A stretch of 51,913 nt of DNA, taken from NCBI GenBank assembly GCA_022652735.1, contig JALCRP010000014.1:1-51913 (forward strand), written 5' to 3'. The position numbers and the translations under genes are program-made. Positions 16,636 through 25,718 of the stretch are shown piece by piece. The notes below the pieces were generated by a model. It searched no databases. It saw only the letters and a list, made by a program, of their open reading frames with translations, and was not told the DNA's origin. Within the stretch, counting starts at the first letter, position 1. The number at the start of each line of letters is the position of its first letter. The DNA is from Faecalibacterium sp. GTDB taxonomy: Bacteria > Bacillota > Clostridia > Oscillospirales > Ruminococcaceae.

Positions 16636-17698
16636 AGCAGCGGTGATTCCGATTTTGATCCCGGCGCTTGAGCCGGACAGCCGCCTGCCCGCGCTGTTGG
16701 CGGCGCTGCAAAAAGCGGCGCTTGGGCCGATCATCCTTGTGGACGATGGCAGCGGCGAAAGCTACCGCGCGGCGTTTGATACGGCCGAGCGGGAATATGG
16801 CTGTATCGTGCTGCGCCATGCCGTCAACCTTGGCAAAGGGCGCGCGCTGAAGGATGCCTTTAATTACTGCTTGAACCGTTGGCCCGGCCTTGTGGGCTGT
16901 GTCACGGCCGATTCCGACGGGCAGCATACGCCGGCCTGCATCGAAAAATGCCGCGACGCGCTGCGCGAGACGCCCAACGCCCTGATCCTCGGGGTACGGG
17001 ATTTTGAAGCAGCCGGCGTACCGACGAAAAGCCGCCTTGGCAACAAGATCACGCGCGTGATCTGTAAGCTGTTGTGCGGCGTTTCGGTGACGGATACGCA
17101 GACGGGCCTGCGCGCGATTCCGGCGGCCTTTATGAAAAGGCTGCTTTCCACGCCGGGCGAGCGTTTTGAGTTCGAGACGCAGATGCTGATCGAATCGAAA
17201 GACGTCTGCAAAATCCGGGAGGTCCCGATCGAAACGGTGTATGATTCCCGCGAAAACCACACTACGCATTTTGATCCGCTGCGCGATTCCGTGCGCATCT
17301 ACCGTATCTTTGGCGGCGTGTTTGTGAAGTTCTTGTTTTCGTCGCTTTCTTCAAGCGTCGTCGATCTTGTGCTGTTCAGCCTGTTCTGCCGGCTGTTCAA
17401 GGGCGATTTCGCGGGCGTGGGATATGCTGCCGCGGCCACGATCGCGGCGCGCGTGATTTCGGCCACGTACAATTACCTTATCAACTATAGCATCGTTTTC
17501 AAAAGCAAGGCGGCGCATCACCGCTCGGCGCTGCGGTATCTGGCGCTGGCCTGTGTGCAGATGGCATGCAGCGCCACGTTGGTAACGGGCATTTTGGCGC
17601 TGGCGCCGCTGGCGCCGGAGCTGTGGGTGAAAATTCCGGTGGATGCTCTGCTGTTTTTTATCAGCTACTGTATCCAGCGCGAATTTGTATATCGATAA
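16619..17698 (+). CDS. GT2 glycosyltransferase fused to a GtrA-like flippase domain
   Basis: Two-domain protein of 360 residues. The N-terminal GT2 domain (about 1-225) has LVDDGSGES, VNLGKGRALKDAF and the DxD-type TADSDGQH (97-103). The C-terminal domain (about 235-360) has four membrane helices starting FVKFLFSSLSSSVVDLVLF and ending FFISYCIQREFVY, the GtrA pattern. GtrA proteins flip polyprenyl-phosphate sugars. The fusion suggests one protein that both makes and flips the lipid-linked sugar. I chose the ATG at 16619 (AAAAGGGAAG upstream); the open frame begins at 16559 but that part lies inside the previous gene. A terminator follows. Confidence 0.88.
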   Translation: MQIKNEAAVIPILIPALEPDSRLPALLAALQKAALGPIILVDDGSGESYRAAFDTAEREYGCIVLRHAVNLGKGRALKDAFNYCLNRWPGLVGCVTADSDGQHTPACIEKCRDALRETPNALILGVRDFEAAGVPTKSRLGNKITRVICKLLCGVSVTDTQTGLRAIPAAFMKRLLSTPGERFEFETQMLIESKDVCKIREVPIETVYDSRENHTTHFDPLRDSVRIYRIFGGVFVKFLFSSLSSSVVDLVLFSLFCRLFKGDFAGVGYAAAATIAARVISATYNYLINYSIVFKSKAAHHRSALRYLALACVQMACSATLVTGILALAPLAPELWVKIPVDALLFFISYCIQREFVYR

Positions 17699-17703
17699 AG
17701 AAA

Positions 17704-17749
17704 AATCCTCTGCGGCTGTGCGTTGGGCGCGGCCGCGGGGGATTTTTTT
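17704..17749 (+). terminator. Terminator after the GtrB-GtrA gene
   Basis: A 13-bp stem AATCCTCTGCGGC / GCCGCGGGGGATT (two G-T pairs) around a 14-base loop, followed by seven T. It closes the glmM-side transcript before the next promoter. Confidence 0.8.
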
Positions 17750-17830
17750 GCGGGGGCGGCCGGCGCTTTTGCAAGGAAACTTCCGCGGCGAAATATGCTG
17801 CGCCTCGGCGCGCCGATTTGGGCGATTTTA

Positions 17831-17859
17831 TTGCATTTATCTGACGGGAATAGTAAAAT
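17831..17859 (+). promoter_or_regulatory. Promoter of the main glycan operon
   Basis: TTGCAT (17831-17836), a 17-bp spacer and TAAAAT (17854-17859). The leader from about 17866 to 17927 holds a small hairpin GCTGCC-8 nt-GGCAGC (17878-17897). No other convincing promoter was found before 41.3 kb, so this may drive the whole 23-kb block. Confidence 0.65.
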
Positions 17860-17927
17860 AGAATCGTATTGATTTATGCTGCCGGGATTCAGGCAGCGAA
17901 CGAAAAAAGAAACGGGAGCTTGCCGGC

Positions 17928-19397
17928 ATGAAAAACAACGTTTCGGTCAAAGGATGGAAAGAGCGCATCCTGAATCGGGAGTATTCTCCCGCATTGTGGC
18001 TGTGGATTGCCGCCTGCGGCGTGATTTTGCTCTTGAGCGTTTCGCATACGTATAACGATCTGCTCATTACCGTTAAGCAGAGCATCCACTTTTGGGATCT
18101 GCTCGGGCAGGGGCGCCCGCTGGATTTCTATCAGGATTCCATCATGTATACCGGCAACATCTGGTATAACTGGCAGCCGCAGGGCGCCGGCTATCCTTTT
18201 TTGGTGTATCTGGTGTTTGCGGTTTGGAATTTTCCGCTTTGGCTTGTTGAGCAGCGCATCGGCGATGGCCTGCTGAACAGCCTGCCGTGCCTTTTCTGGA
18301 CAAAGCTGCTGCTGATGCTTGCGATCGCGCTTTCGGCGCGCGCCATGTACCGCATCGTCTCCCGCTTTGAAGAAACCGAGGCCCGCCGCCAGCAAGTTGT
18401 GTTTGCTTACCTTACCGGCATCTTGCTGCTTTCGGGCACCTGCATCGCCAGCCAGTACGACATCATCACCTCGCTGTTTATTCTGATGGGGCTGGATGCG
18501 TGGCTTCAGGATAAGCACACCGTTTTTGTGGCCTGCTTTGCCTTTGCGGTGGGCTTTAAGTATTTTGCGTTTTTGCCGTTTGCGCCGCTTTTGCTGCTGG
18601 GCGAAAAGAACCTGCTTAAAATTTTGCGCGATGTGGTGCTTGTATGGGTGCCGACACTGCTTTTGCAGCTGCCGTTTTCCATCGGCGACAGCACGCGCGG
18701 CTTGGTGATGGGCTCGACTAAGCGCCTGATTACGAAGTTTGTCCGTGTGGATTGCCAGCTGGGCGATACACAGTTCTGCTGGTTTATTCTGGCGGTGGCG
18801 GCGGTGTGCCTATGGTGCTATTTCTCACCGAAGAAACCGCGGCTTGCCTTAAAAGGCCATGTGTTTTTTGCCGAGCTGGCCGCAATGGGAACGTTTTGCA
18901 TTTTGGCGGGCATTTTCCCTTACTGGGCGGTGCTGGCCATGCCGTTTTTTGTGCTGGCGGCGTTTTGCGCGCCCGAGCCGCTGCGCGCCAAGGCTGTTTT
19001 GTGCGAGACGGCCATGAGCGCTATGATGTACATTTTGCACATGCTCAATTATGATTTCATCTATGGCTCGCGCACGATGCTTTCTATGATTTGGCCGCGC
19101 ATTTTGGGCGTGACGGGCATCAAGTTTGAATCGGTGGGCTTCGCTTTGTTCAAAAAGATCGGCATTACCGATCCGATCTATTTTTCGGCAATCATGGTAT
19201 TGGCGTGGGTGGCGCTGATGCTGCTGTGCTATCCGCGCCGCAAGGCGCCGGATGCGGCAGCGTTGGCCGAAAGCTGGTACGAGCCGCCTTTTTCCATTGT
19301 GTTCTACGGCCGCATGATCGCGAACTGGTTTTTGGCGTTCATCCCGACGATCGTATTTTTCATGTCGGTGTTTGAATATTACAGCGGTGTGCGTTAA
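17928..19397 (+). CDS. Polytopic membrane protein, GT-C-like glycosyltransferase
   Basis: A 489-residue integral membrane protein with about ten to twelve hydrophobic segments. An acidic/aromatic first loop (QGRPLDFYQD, then YTGNIWYNWQPQGAGYP) fits the GT-C fold of polyprenyl-phosphate-dependent mannosyl/glucosyl transferases, where the first extracytoplasmic loop holds the catalytic Asp. Asp at QGRPLDFY is the candidate. The family was recognised from topology and loop pattern only, so confidence in function is moderate. It is the first gene after the promoter at 17831 and would use lipid-linked sugars from the GtrB-like enzymes. Confidence 0.7.
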   Translation: MKNNVSVKGWKERILNREYSPALWLWIAACGVILLLSVSHTYNDLLITVKQSIHFWDLLGQGRPLDFYQDSIMYTGNIWYNWQPQGAGYPFLVYLVFAVWNFPLWLVEQRIGDGLLNSLPCLFWTKLLLMLAIALSARAMYRIVSRFEETEARRQQVVFAYLTGILLLSGTCIASQYDIITSLFILMGLDAWLQDKHTVFVACFAFAVGFKYFAFLPFAPLLLLGEKNLLKILRDVVLVWVPTLLLQLPFSIGDSTRGLVMGSTKRLITKFVRVDCQLGDTQFCWFILAVAAVCLWCYFSPKKPRLALKGHVFFAELAAMGTFCILAGIFPYWAVLAMPFFVLAAFCAPEPLRAKAVLCETAMSAMMYILHMLNYDFIYGSRTMLSMIWPRILGVTGIKFESVGFALFKKIGITDPIYFSAIMVLAWVALMLLCYPRRKAPDAAALAESWYEPPFSIVFYGRMIANWFLAFIPTIVFFMSVFEYYSGVR

Positions 19398-19495
19398 AGC
19401 GCCGGCGTGTGCTGCCGCGCCCTGTGCTGTGGCTGCCCTGCGGCCCGGCGGTGGGGCGCGGCAGCGTGTTATATGCTGATAAAGGAGAGACATCG

Positions 19496-20725
19496 TTGGA
19501 AAATTCCGCACAAAACGGAAAAAAGGCCGCGGGGCGCGCGGTAAGCGATCTTGTGCTGTGCACGGCTTCGGTGCTGCTGCTGAACATCGTTACGCAGTTT
19601 GGCATTTACCCTTTCTTGGAGCGGCGCATGGGCGAGGCAGCCTATGGTAACGTGCTGTATCTGTTGGGCATCGGCAATATCGTGGCATCGAGCTTCGGCT
19701 CGGCGCTGGCGAACTTCCGCCTCGTGCAGCAAAACGGCGCGCGCACCTCAAACGGCGATTATCTGCGCGCGCTGGGGATTTTCTGCGCGTTCGTGTTTCC
19801 GGCCGCGGCGGCGCTGGGGTGGATGAGCGAAAAAGGCATTTTGCTGGCGCTGGGCTTCGGGCTGCTGTGCTGCCTGATGGTCAGCCGCAACTATGTGACG
19901 GTCGCTTTCCGGCTGGACATGAATTTCAAGCGTTTCTTTTTGCTGTATGCCTGCCTTGCCGGCTTTGCGCTGGCCGGGCTGGGGCTTTATCTGCGCGGCG
20001 CAGGGTGGCTTGTGATCTTTTTGCTGAGCGAGGCCTCTGCGCTTGTGTTCGTACGGCTGTTTGGGCAGATTTTGCGCGGCGACATGGCCACGACACCGCA
20101 CAAAAATTTTGTCATCAAGGAATGCCTCTATCTCGCGGCGGGCTATTTTTGCAATGTGGCCGCGCTGAACCTTGACCGCATCTTCCTCAAAAACCTTGTC
20201 AGCAGCGAGGCTGTGACGGTATATTATGTGGCGGCGCTGCTGGGCAAAACGGTGGCGCTCGTTGTCGGGCCGATCAACAGCGTGGTGCTTAGCTATTTAA
20301 GCCGCTATAACGTCAAGGTGCGCCGGCGTGAGTTTGGCCTGTTGGTGGCGGCGCTTGCCGTGCTGACGTGCATCGGCGTCGGGGCCTGCCGGCTCGTGGG
20401 GCCGATCTTTATGCAAATCTTGTATCCGGGCGTATACGAAAAAGCGATGCCCTATCTCGTCGTGGCCAGCGCGGCGCAGATTTTATATTTTGCTAATGAC
20501 ATCATGATGGTGTTTTTGCTGACGTTCAGCGATGTGAAATGGCAGCTGCGGGTGCAGGCCGTGTTTCTGGCCGTGCTGGCCGCGGCCGATTTGGCGGCCG
20601 GGCTTTTGGGCGGCGGGCTGCGCGCCTTTGCGGGCGTGACGTTTGCCGTAAACCTTGCCTGTTTCTTCGGTACGGCGGCGCTTGGCTTTTGGAACTTACG
20701 GAAAAAAGGGGAGGCAAAGGCATGA
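19496..20725 (+). CDS. Wzx-like oligosaccharide flippase
   Basis: Membrane protein of the polysaccharide transport (MATE/MVF-like) superfamily, moving lipid-linked oligosaccharide units across the membrane. It has about twelve hydrophobic segments; the N-terminal helix VSDLVLCTASVLLLNIVTQF, followed by YPFLERRMGEAAYGNVLYLL, is typical of Wzx-type proteins. The frame is open from 19409, but the TTG at 19496 is preceded by AAAGGAG with ideal spacing, so I chose it (409 residues). The stop overlaps the next start as ATGA. It implies that at least part of the glycan is made as lipid-linked repeats inside the cell. Confidence 0.85.
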   Translation: MENSAQNGKKAAGRAVSDLVLCTASVLLLNIVTQFGIYPFLERRMGEAAYGNVLYLLGIGNIVASSFGSALANFRLVQQNGARTSNGDYLRALGIFCAFVFPAAAALGWMSEKGILLALGFGLLCCLMVSRNYVTVAFRLDMNFKRFFLLYACLAGFALAGLGLYLRGAGWLVIFLLSEASALVFVRLFGQILRGDMATTPHKNFVIKECLYLAAGYFCNVAALNLDRIFLKNLVSSEAVTVYYVAALLGKTVALVVGPINSVVLSYLSRYNVKVRRREFGLLVAALAVLTCIGVGACRLVGPIFMQILYPGVYEKAMPYLVVASAAQILYFANDIMMVFLLTFSDVKWQLRVQAVFLAVLAAADLAAGLLGGGLRAFAGVTFAVNLACFFGTAALGFWNLRKKGEAKA

Positions 20726-21804
20726 AGGCCGGAATTCTGACGATCTACAAAACAGGAAACTACGGCGCAACCTTGCAGGCCTATGCGACGAAAAAAGCCG
20801 TGGAGGCCCTGGGGGCCGAGGCCGAGATCCTGCCCTACTGTGCCAAAAGCATCGAGACGAAGATCGACCGCGAATTTATCCGGCGGCGCGGCATGTTTGG
20901 CACGGCGGTGGCGCTGGCCGAAAAGCTTTATTATGCGCCTCGCATGAAAAAGACAATGCGCTGGGTAGAAAGCTATGCGCCCGGGCCGATGCTTTCCCGC
21001 GCAGACCTTGCCCGCCTGAACGGGCAGTATGATGTGTTTATCGCGGGCAGCGACCAGATTTGGAACCCGGATATTCAGCATGGCGACTACGCCTATTTCC
21101 TCGATTTTGTGGACGAGCCTACGCAAAAATGCAGCTATGCCTCAAGCTTTGGCACCGATACACTGGCCGGCGATTACCGCGATACCTGCGCGGCGCTTTT
21201 GCATGGGTATCGTGTGCTGACCGTGCGGGAGGAATCCGGCGCGGACCTTGTTGAGCAGCTTACGGGCATACGCCCGCCCGTCGTGCTCGATCCGACAATG
21301 CTGCTTGCGCGGGAAACATGGGAAAGTCTTCTGCCGCCGGCAAAGGGCAAAACAAAGTACATTTTTGTGTATCAGATGGCACATTCCGGCATGCTGGCGC
21401 GGCTGGCGAAAGCGGTGCGCGCGCGCGCGGGCGGCCGCATTGATTTTGTGCCGTTCCCCATCGGCGGCGCATGCGCGGCACACTGCCACTTGGGGCTTTC
21501 ACCGCTGGAATGGGCGCGCCGCATCCATGATGCGGAGTTTGTGCTGACGGATTCCTTCCACGGGCTGGTGTTTTCTATTTTGTTCCATCGGCCGTTTTAC
21601 TATGTTGTTACGTCCGATACCGTGAAAAAGCGGTTGGCGCGCGCAACGACGCTGCTTGCAAGCCTCGGCCTTTCGAGCCGTATGCTTACCCAAGAAAGCC
21701 AGCTCGATACCGCCGCTTCGATCGACTGGGCTGATGTGGATAACCGCCTTGCAACGCTGCGCGAGCGCTCGCTGGCACAGCTCGAAAGGATGGTACGGCC
21801 ATGA
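20722..21804 (+). CDS. Polysaccharide pyruvyl transferase family protein
   Basis: A 360-residue GT-B-like enzyme of the CsaB/WcaK family that adds pyruvate ketals (from phosphoenolpyruvate) to sugars. Family marks: the opening KAGILTIYKTGNYGATLQAY, the central DVFIAGSDQIWNP, CSYASSFGTD, LTVREESG, and VLTDSFHGLVFSILF near the C-terminus. The ATG overlaps the flippase stop (ATGA), and GGGGAGG lies 7 bases before it; the longer open frame is antisense-like within the flippase. It is coupled to a FrhB-like iron-sulfur protein, a pairing common in gut bacterial glycan clusters. Whether this subgroup truly transfers pyruvate is not established. Confidence 0.9.
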   Translation: MKAGILTIYKTGNYGATLQAYATKKAVEALGAEAEILPYCAKSIETKIDREFIRRRGMFGTAVALAEKLYYAPRMKKTMRWVESYAPGPMLSRADLARLNGQYDVFIAGSDQIWNPDIQHGDYAYFLDFVDEPTQKCSYASSFGTDTLAGDYRDTCAALLHGYRVLTVREESGADLVEQLTGIRPPVVLDPTMLLARETWESLLPPAKGKTKYIFVYQMAHSGMLARLAKAVRARAGGRIDFVPFPIGGACAAHCHLGLSPLEWARRIHDAEFVLTDSFHGLVFSILFHRPFYYVVTSDTVKKRLARATTLLASLGLSSRMLTQESQLDTAASIDWADVDNRLATLRERSLAQLERMVRP

Positions 21805-22955
21805 ACGAGACGGTGAAAGCCGATAAGACAGCCTGCTGCGGCTGCGGCGCCTGCTTTTTGGCCTGCCCGGTAGGGGCAATTACGCTGCGGCCGGACGACG
21901 AGGGTTTTGCGTATCCCGAAATTGACGCCGAAAAGTGCATCCACTGCGATATTTGCCGCAAGGTATGCGGCTTCGGCCTGCCGGGCGCCGGCGCCGAAAA
22001 GCCCGGCCATACGCAGGCCCCGGCCGTTTTTGCGGCGCGGAAAGCGGGCGGCGGCCACTGGCAGAGCCGCTCGGGCGGGGCGTTTGCCGCGCTGGCCGAA
22101 ACGATCTTGGCAATGGGCGGCGTAGTGTATGGCGCGGCTTTAATGCCGGGCTGTGAGACGGTACGCCATGTGCGCGCCGCTGCGCCGGCCGAGCTGGCCC
22201 CTCTGCGCGGATCAAAATATCTCCAAAGCGAGGCCGCCGAAGCGATGCGGCAGGCGGCCGAGGACCTTGCCGCGGGCAAAACGGTGCTGTTCAGCGGCGT
22301 GGCCTGCCAGATCGACGGGCTGTACCGCCTGCTGGCGCAAAAGCATATCTCTGCCCACACGCTGTATACCTGCGACATCGTGTGCCACGGCGTACCCAGC
22401 CCGAAAGTGTGGCGGGATAATCTTGCTTATCTAACGAAAAAATACGGCGCTGCGCCCGAAACCGCCCAGTTCCGCGATAAGCGCATGGGCTGGCGCGCGC
22501 ATATTGAATCCTACACTGTGGGCGGAAAAAAGCATTTCTCCAACCGCTTTACGCAGCTGTACGGGCAGGGCCTTATTACGCGGCCGGCCTGTGCGGCATG
22601 CAGCTACTGCCGTGTGCAGCATCCGGCCGATCTCACACTTTCGGATGGGTGGAATGTAAAGGCTGCCGCACCGGAATGGGACGATAATCAGGGCGTATCG
22701 TGCATTTTGGTGCAGACGGAAAAAGGGCAGGCCCTGCTGGAAAAGTGCGGGGCGCTTCTGGAAAGAAAACCCGTGCCGATGGGCTATCAGGGCCAGCCGA
22801 ACCTGATGCGCGCCTCACAGCCCGGCGCGGCACGGGCCGATTTCTGGCGCCTTTACCGCGAAAAGGGCTATGCGGCCGCGGTAAAACGCTATGCTTCCAG
22901 CCTCAAAGAGCTGGCAAAGATCCCGTACAATCTGCTGAAAAACCCGAAGCGGTAA
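21801..22955 (+). CDS. Iron-sulfur protein, FrhB-like (coenzyme F420 hydrogenase beta family)
   Basis: N-terminal double [4Fe-4S] ferredoxin domain: C12/C15/C18/C22 in CCGCGACFLACP and C46/C49/C52/C56 in CIHCDICRKVC. It is followed by the FrhB N- and C-terminal domains (SGGAFAALAETIL, FSGVACQIDGLY, CDIVCHGVPSPKVW, RDKRMGW and a Cys cluster ACAACSYC). Relatives in F420-dependent methanogens reduce F420 with flavin, but this organism is unlikely to use F420, and proteins of this type in glycan clusters have no proven reaction. It begins in ATGA overlap with the pyruvyltransferase gene, so the two probably work on the same sugar. It contains 384 residues. Confidence 0.9.
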   Translation: MNETVKADKTACCGCGACFLACPVGAITLRPDDEGFAYPEIDAEKCIHCDICRKVCGFGLPGAGAEKPGHTQAPAVFAARKAGGGHWQSRSGGAFAALAETILAMGGVVYGAALMPGCETVRHVRAAAPAELAPLRGSKYLQSEAAEAMRQAAEDLAAGKTVLFSGVACQIDGLYRLLAQKHISAHTLYTCDIVCHGVPSPKVWRDNLAYLTKKYGAAPETAQFRDKRMGWRAHIESYTVGGKKHFSNRFTQLYGQGLITRPACAACSYCRVQHPADLTLSDGWNVKAAAPEWDDNQGVSCILVQTEKGQALLEKCGALLERKPVPMGYQGQPNLMRASQPGAARADFWRLYREKGYAAAVKRYASSLKELAKIPYNLLKNPKR

Positions 22956-23008
22956 GCGAAAGCCGCGCCTATGCCCGAAACACACCATAACGATCGGAGG
23001 AAGCGCCT

Positions 23009-24034
23009 GTGGAAACGCCGCGTCTCGGCATTTTTTACACCTGCAACGATGCTTATGCGCCCTTTGCGGGCGTTTCGATGGTATCCTGCTTTGAAAATAA
23101 CAGGGATATGCCGGGCCTTGCGGCGTACCTGATCGGTGACGGCATCTCGGCCGAAAACCGGCAAAAGCTCGCGGATGCGGCAAAAGCTTACGGCCGCACC
23201 TTTACGCTGATTGATGCGGCGCCCGTGCTCGAAACTATCCGCGGCATCAGCATTGCGGCGTGGCGCAATACCACGATCGCCAACGCGCGCATTTTTTACG
23301 AAGAGGCCTTTGCCGGGGTTGCGCTGCCGCCGCGCCTTTTATACCTCGATTGCGATACCCTCATTACGGGCAGCCTTGCGCCGCTTGCGGCGTTCGATCT
23401 GGGCGAAAAGGCCGCCGGCATGGTGCAGGATTCGCTGGCATACCCGTATAAGGCCACGGTGGGCTTTGCGCCCGAAGAAGCCTACTGCAACGCCGGTGTG
23501 CTGCTGATCGACACGGCCGCGTGGCGGGCGCATGGCTGCACAAAAGCCTTGATCGCCCATCTGCGCGATACCCGCAAGGATTATGTGATGGCTGATCAGG
23601 ACATTTTGAATGTCGTGCTGAAAGACGACCGCGCTGTGCTGCCGGCCACCTATAACGCCCAGCCGATCCACCGCGCCTACCGCGCAAAGGATTACTTTGC
23701 CGTGTACCCGCAGCCGGCCTATTATGCGCCCGCCGAGCTGGAAGCGGCGGCCGAAAAAGCGGCCATCCGCCACACTTTCCGCTTCTTGGGCGATTTTCCG
23801 TGGCATGCGGGCAACCTGCATCCCGACACCCCGGAATTTGATCGCTATCTTGCGCTTTCGCCGTGGAAGGGCTATGAAAAAAAGCCTTCCGGCGGGGGGG
23901 CGGTGTTCCGGCTGGAAAAGCTTTTGTACCGAACCTTGCCCAAGCGCTGGTTTTTACGCCTGTTTGCCGCGGTGCAGCTGCACGGCTACCAAAAGCAGGA
24001 GGCCGCGCTGCAGGCGCGGCATAAGGCGGGCTGA
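23009..24034 (+). CDS. GT8 family glycosyltransferase
   Basis: Retaining glycosyltransferase of family 8 (LgtC/glycogenin-like fold), adding galactose or glucose from UDP-sugars inside the cell. Marks: the opening FYTCNDAYAPFAGVSMVSCF, the DxD motif LYLDCDT (Asp114, Asp116), the AYCNAGVLLID strand, MADQDILNVV, and the IRHTFRFLGDFPWH end that corresponds to the family's His-rich motif. The start is GTG at 23009, chosen because CGGAGG lies 8 bases upstream and because it begins just before the first beta strand. It contains 341 residues. Confidence 0.9.
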   Translation: METPRLGIFYTCNDAYAPFAGVSMVSCFENNRDMPGLAAYLIGDGISAENRQKLADAAKAYGRTFTLIDAAPVLETIRGISIAAWRNTTIANARIFYEEAFAGVALPPRLLYLDCDTLITGSLAPLAAFDLGEKAAGMVQDSLAYPYKATVGFAPEEAYCNAGVLLIDTAAWRAHGCTKALIAHLRDTRKDYVMADQDILNVVLKDDRAVLPATYNAQPIHRAYRAKDYFAVYPQPAYYAPAELEAAAEKAAIRHTFRFLGDFPWHAGNLHPDTPEFDRYLALSPWKGYEKKPSGGGAVFRLEKLLYRTLPKRWFLRLFAAVQLHGYQKQEAALQARHKAG

Positions 24035-24103
24035 AATAGGGCCTGCAAAACTTTTCGGATGATGCACACCGCGGCCGCCGGTTCCGGCAAAAAGGAGTAA
24101 AAC

Positions 24104-25711
24104 ATGAGTGAAATTCATCTTTTGGATTGTACGCTGCGCGACGGCGGCTATCTGAACGACTGGAAGTTCGGCCACGACAATATCCTCAATATCTTTGAGC
24201 GCCTGACGGCCGCCGGCATCGACATCGTGGAAGTGGGCTTTTTGGATCAGCGCCGCCCGTTTGACCCCGACCGCACGATCCAGCCCGACTGCGCGAGCTA
24301 TAACCGCAACATGGAGGGCCTCGATAAAGGCCATTCGCTCGTTACTGCGATGATTGATTACGGAACCTGCGATCTCTCACACCTGATGCCTGCCGAGCAA
24401 TGCTTTCTCGATGGCATCCGCATTATTTTCAAAAAGCACATCATGCACGAGGCCATCGCTTTCTGCAAACAGGTAAAAGCGCTGGGCTACAAGGTGTTTG
24501 CGCAGGCGGTATCCATCACAAGCTATAACGATGAAGAATTTACCGAGCTGCTGGGCCTTGTTAACGAGCTGGAGCCGTATGCGTTTTCGCTTGTGGATAC
24601 TTACGGCTTGCTGCACAAAGAAAGCCTTGAGCACTACTACCGCTTTGCCGACCGCCTGCTGAAACCGGGCATCACGCTGGGGTATCATGCGCACAACAAC
24701 TTTCAGCTGGCCTATGCCAACTGCGCCGAGGTGATCGAAAACCCGCCCGAGCGCCCGACCGTCGTAGACGGTACGCTGTACGGCATGGGCAAAAGCGCCG
24801 GCAACGCCCCGCTGGAGCTGCTGACGATGACGATGAACCAGAAGTTCCCCGGACGGTACGATCAGAGCCAGCTGCTTGAGGCCATCGAGACGAACATCCT
24901 CGAGATGTACCGCCGCACACCGTGGGGGTATCAGTTTAAGTTTTTCCTCGCGGCCTCACACGATTGCCACCCGAACTATGTTACTTATCTGACGGATAAA
25001 CGCCAGCTTTCCATCAAATCTATCAGCGAGATATTGAACCGCCTTGAGGGCGAAAAGAAGCTGCTTTACGATCAGGCAACCATCGAAAAGCTCTATCTCG
25101 ATTACCAGAAAAAAGAGTGCGATGATGCCGCTGACCTCGCCTGCCTGAAAGAAAAGCTTGCGGGCAAAAAGGTGCTGCTGCTGGCGCCGGGTAGCTCGCT
25201 TGTGGGCGAAAAGGCTGTGATTGACGCTTGCATTGCGGGCGAAAAGCCTTTTGTGATTTCCGTCAATCAGCTGCCGGATTACCCCGTCGACGCAGTGTTC
25301 CTCTCGAACGCGCGGCGCTATATTCAGATGGCGACGGCGCTGCATGAGCGCAAGGCCTGCCCGGCCGTGATCGCAACCTCAAACGTGACGAGCGCACAGG
25401 GCGAGTTCGATTTCACGCTGAATTACGGCAGCCTACTGGACGAAGGGGCCGAATATCCGGATAACCCGCTGATTATGCTTCTGAAGCTGGCGGGCCGGTG
25501 CGGCGCGGCCGAGGTGCTTTTGGCCGGGTTCGACGGCTACACCACGGCTGGCACCTCGAACTTCGCAAACCCGAACATGGAGTATTCTTTTACGCGCGAA
25601 AAGGCCGAGCTGCTGAACGCCTACGCGAAAGAGAGCCTTGCCCGGCTGGGCAAAACGGTGCCGTATCGCTTTTTGACGAAGAGCTACTATAACGGCACCC
25701 TGAAAGGATAA
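24104..25711 (+). CDS. DRE-TIM-type aldolase fused to a Rossmann-like domain
   Basis: The N-terminal domain (about 1-300) is an HMGL-like TIM barrel related to 4-hydroxy-2-oxovalerate aldolase, with TLRDGG (Arg12, Asp13) and the metal-binding YHAHNN (His195, His197). It would make or cleave a C-C bond next to a 2-oxo acid. A helical linker leads to a second domain (about 350-535) with KKVLLLAPGSSL, FVISVNQLP, DAVFLSN and EVLLAGFDGY. That order resembles the DUF115/GT42-like sialyltransferase fold (Gly-rich loop, Asn-Gln strand end, G-x-D strand). The second assignment is pattern reading only. It is followed 7 bases later by a ThDP enzyme, so the two very likely act in sequence on a surface-glycan substituent. 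Confidence 0.8.
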   Translation: MSEIHLLDCTLRDGGYLNDWKFGHDNILNIFERLTAAGIDIVEVGFLDQRRPFDPDRTIQPDCASYNRNMEGLDKGHSLVTAMIDYGTCDLSHLMPAEQCFLDGIRIIFKKHIMHEAIAFCKQVKALGYKVFAQAVSITSYNDEEFTELLGLVNELEPYAFSLVDTYGLLHKESLEHYYRFADRLLKPGITLGYHAHNNFQLAYANCAEVIENPPERPTVVDGTLYGMGKSAGNAPLELLTMTMNQKFPGRYDQSQLLEAIETNILEMYRRTPWGYQFKFFLAASHDCHPNYVTYLTDKRQLSIKSISEILNRLEGEKKLLYDQATIEKLYLDYQKKECDDAADLACLKEKLAGKKVLLLAPGSSLVGEKAVIDACIAGEKPFVISVNQLPDYPVDAVFLSNARRYIQMATALHERKACPAVIATSNVTSAQGEFDFTLNYGSLLDEGAEYPDNPLIMLLKLAGRCGAAEVLLAGFDGYTTAGTSNFANPNMEYSFTREKAELLNAYAKESLARLGKTVPYRFLTKSYYNGTLKG

Positions 25712-25718
25712 CACGACG

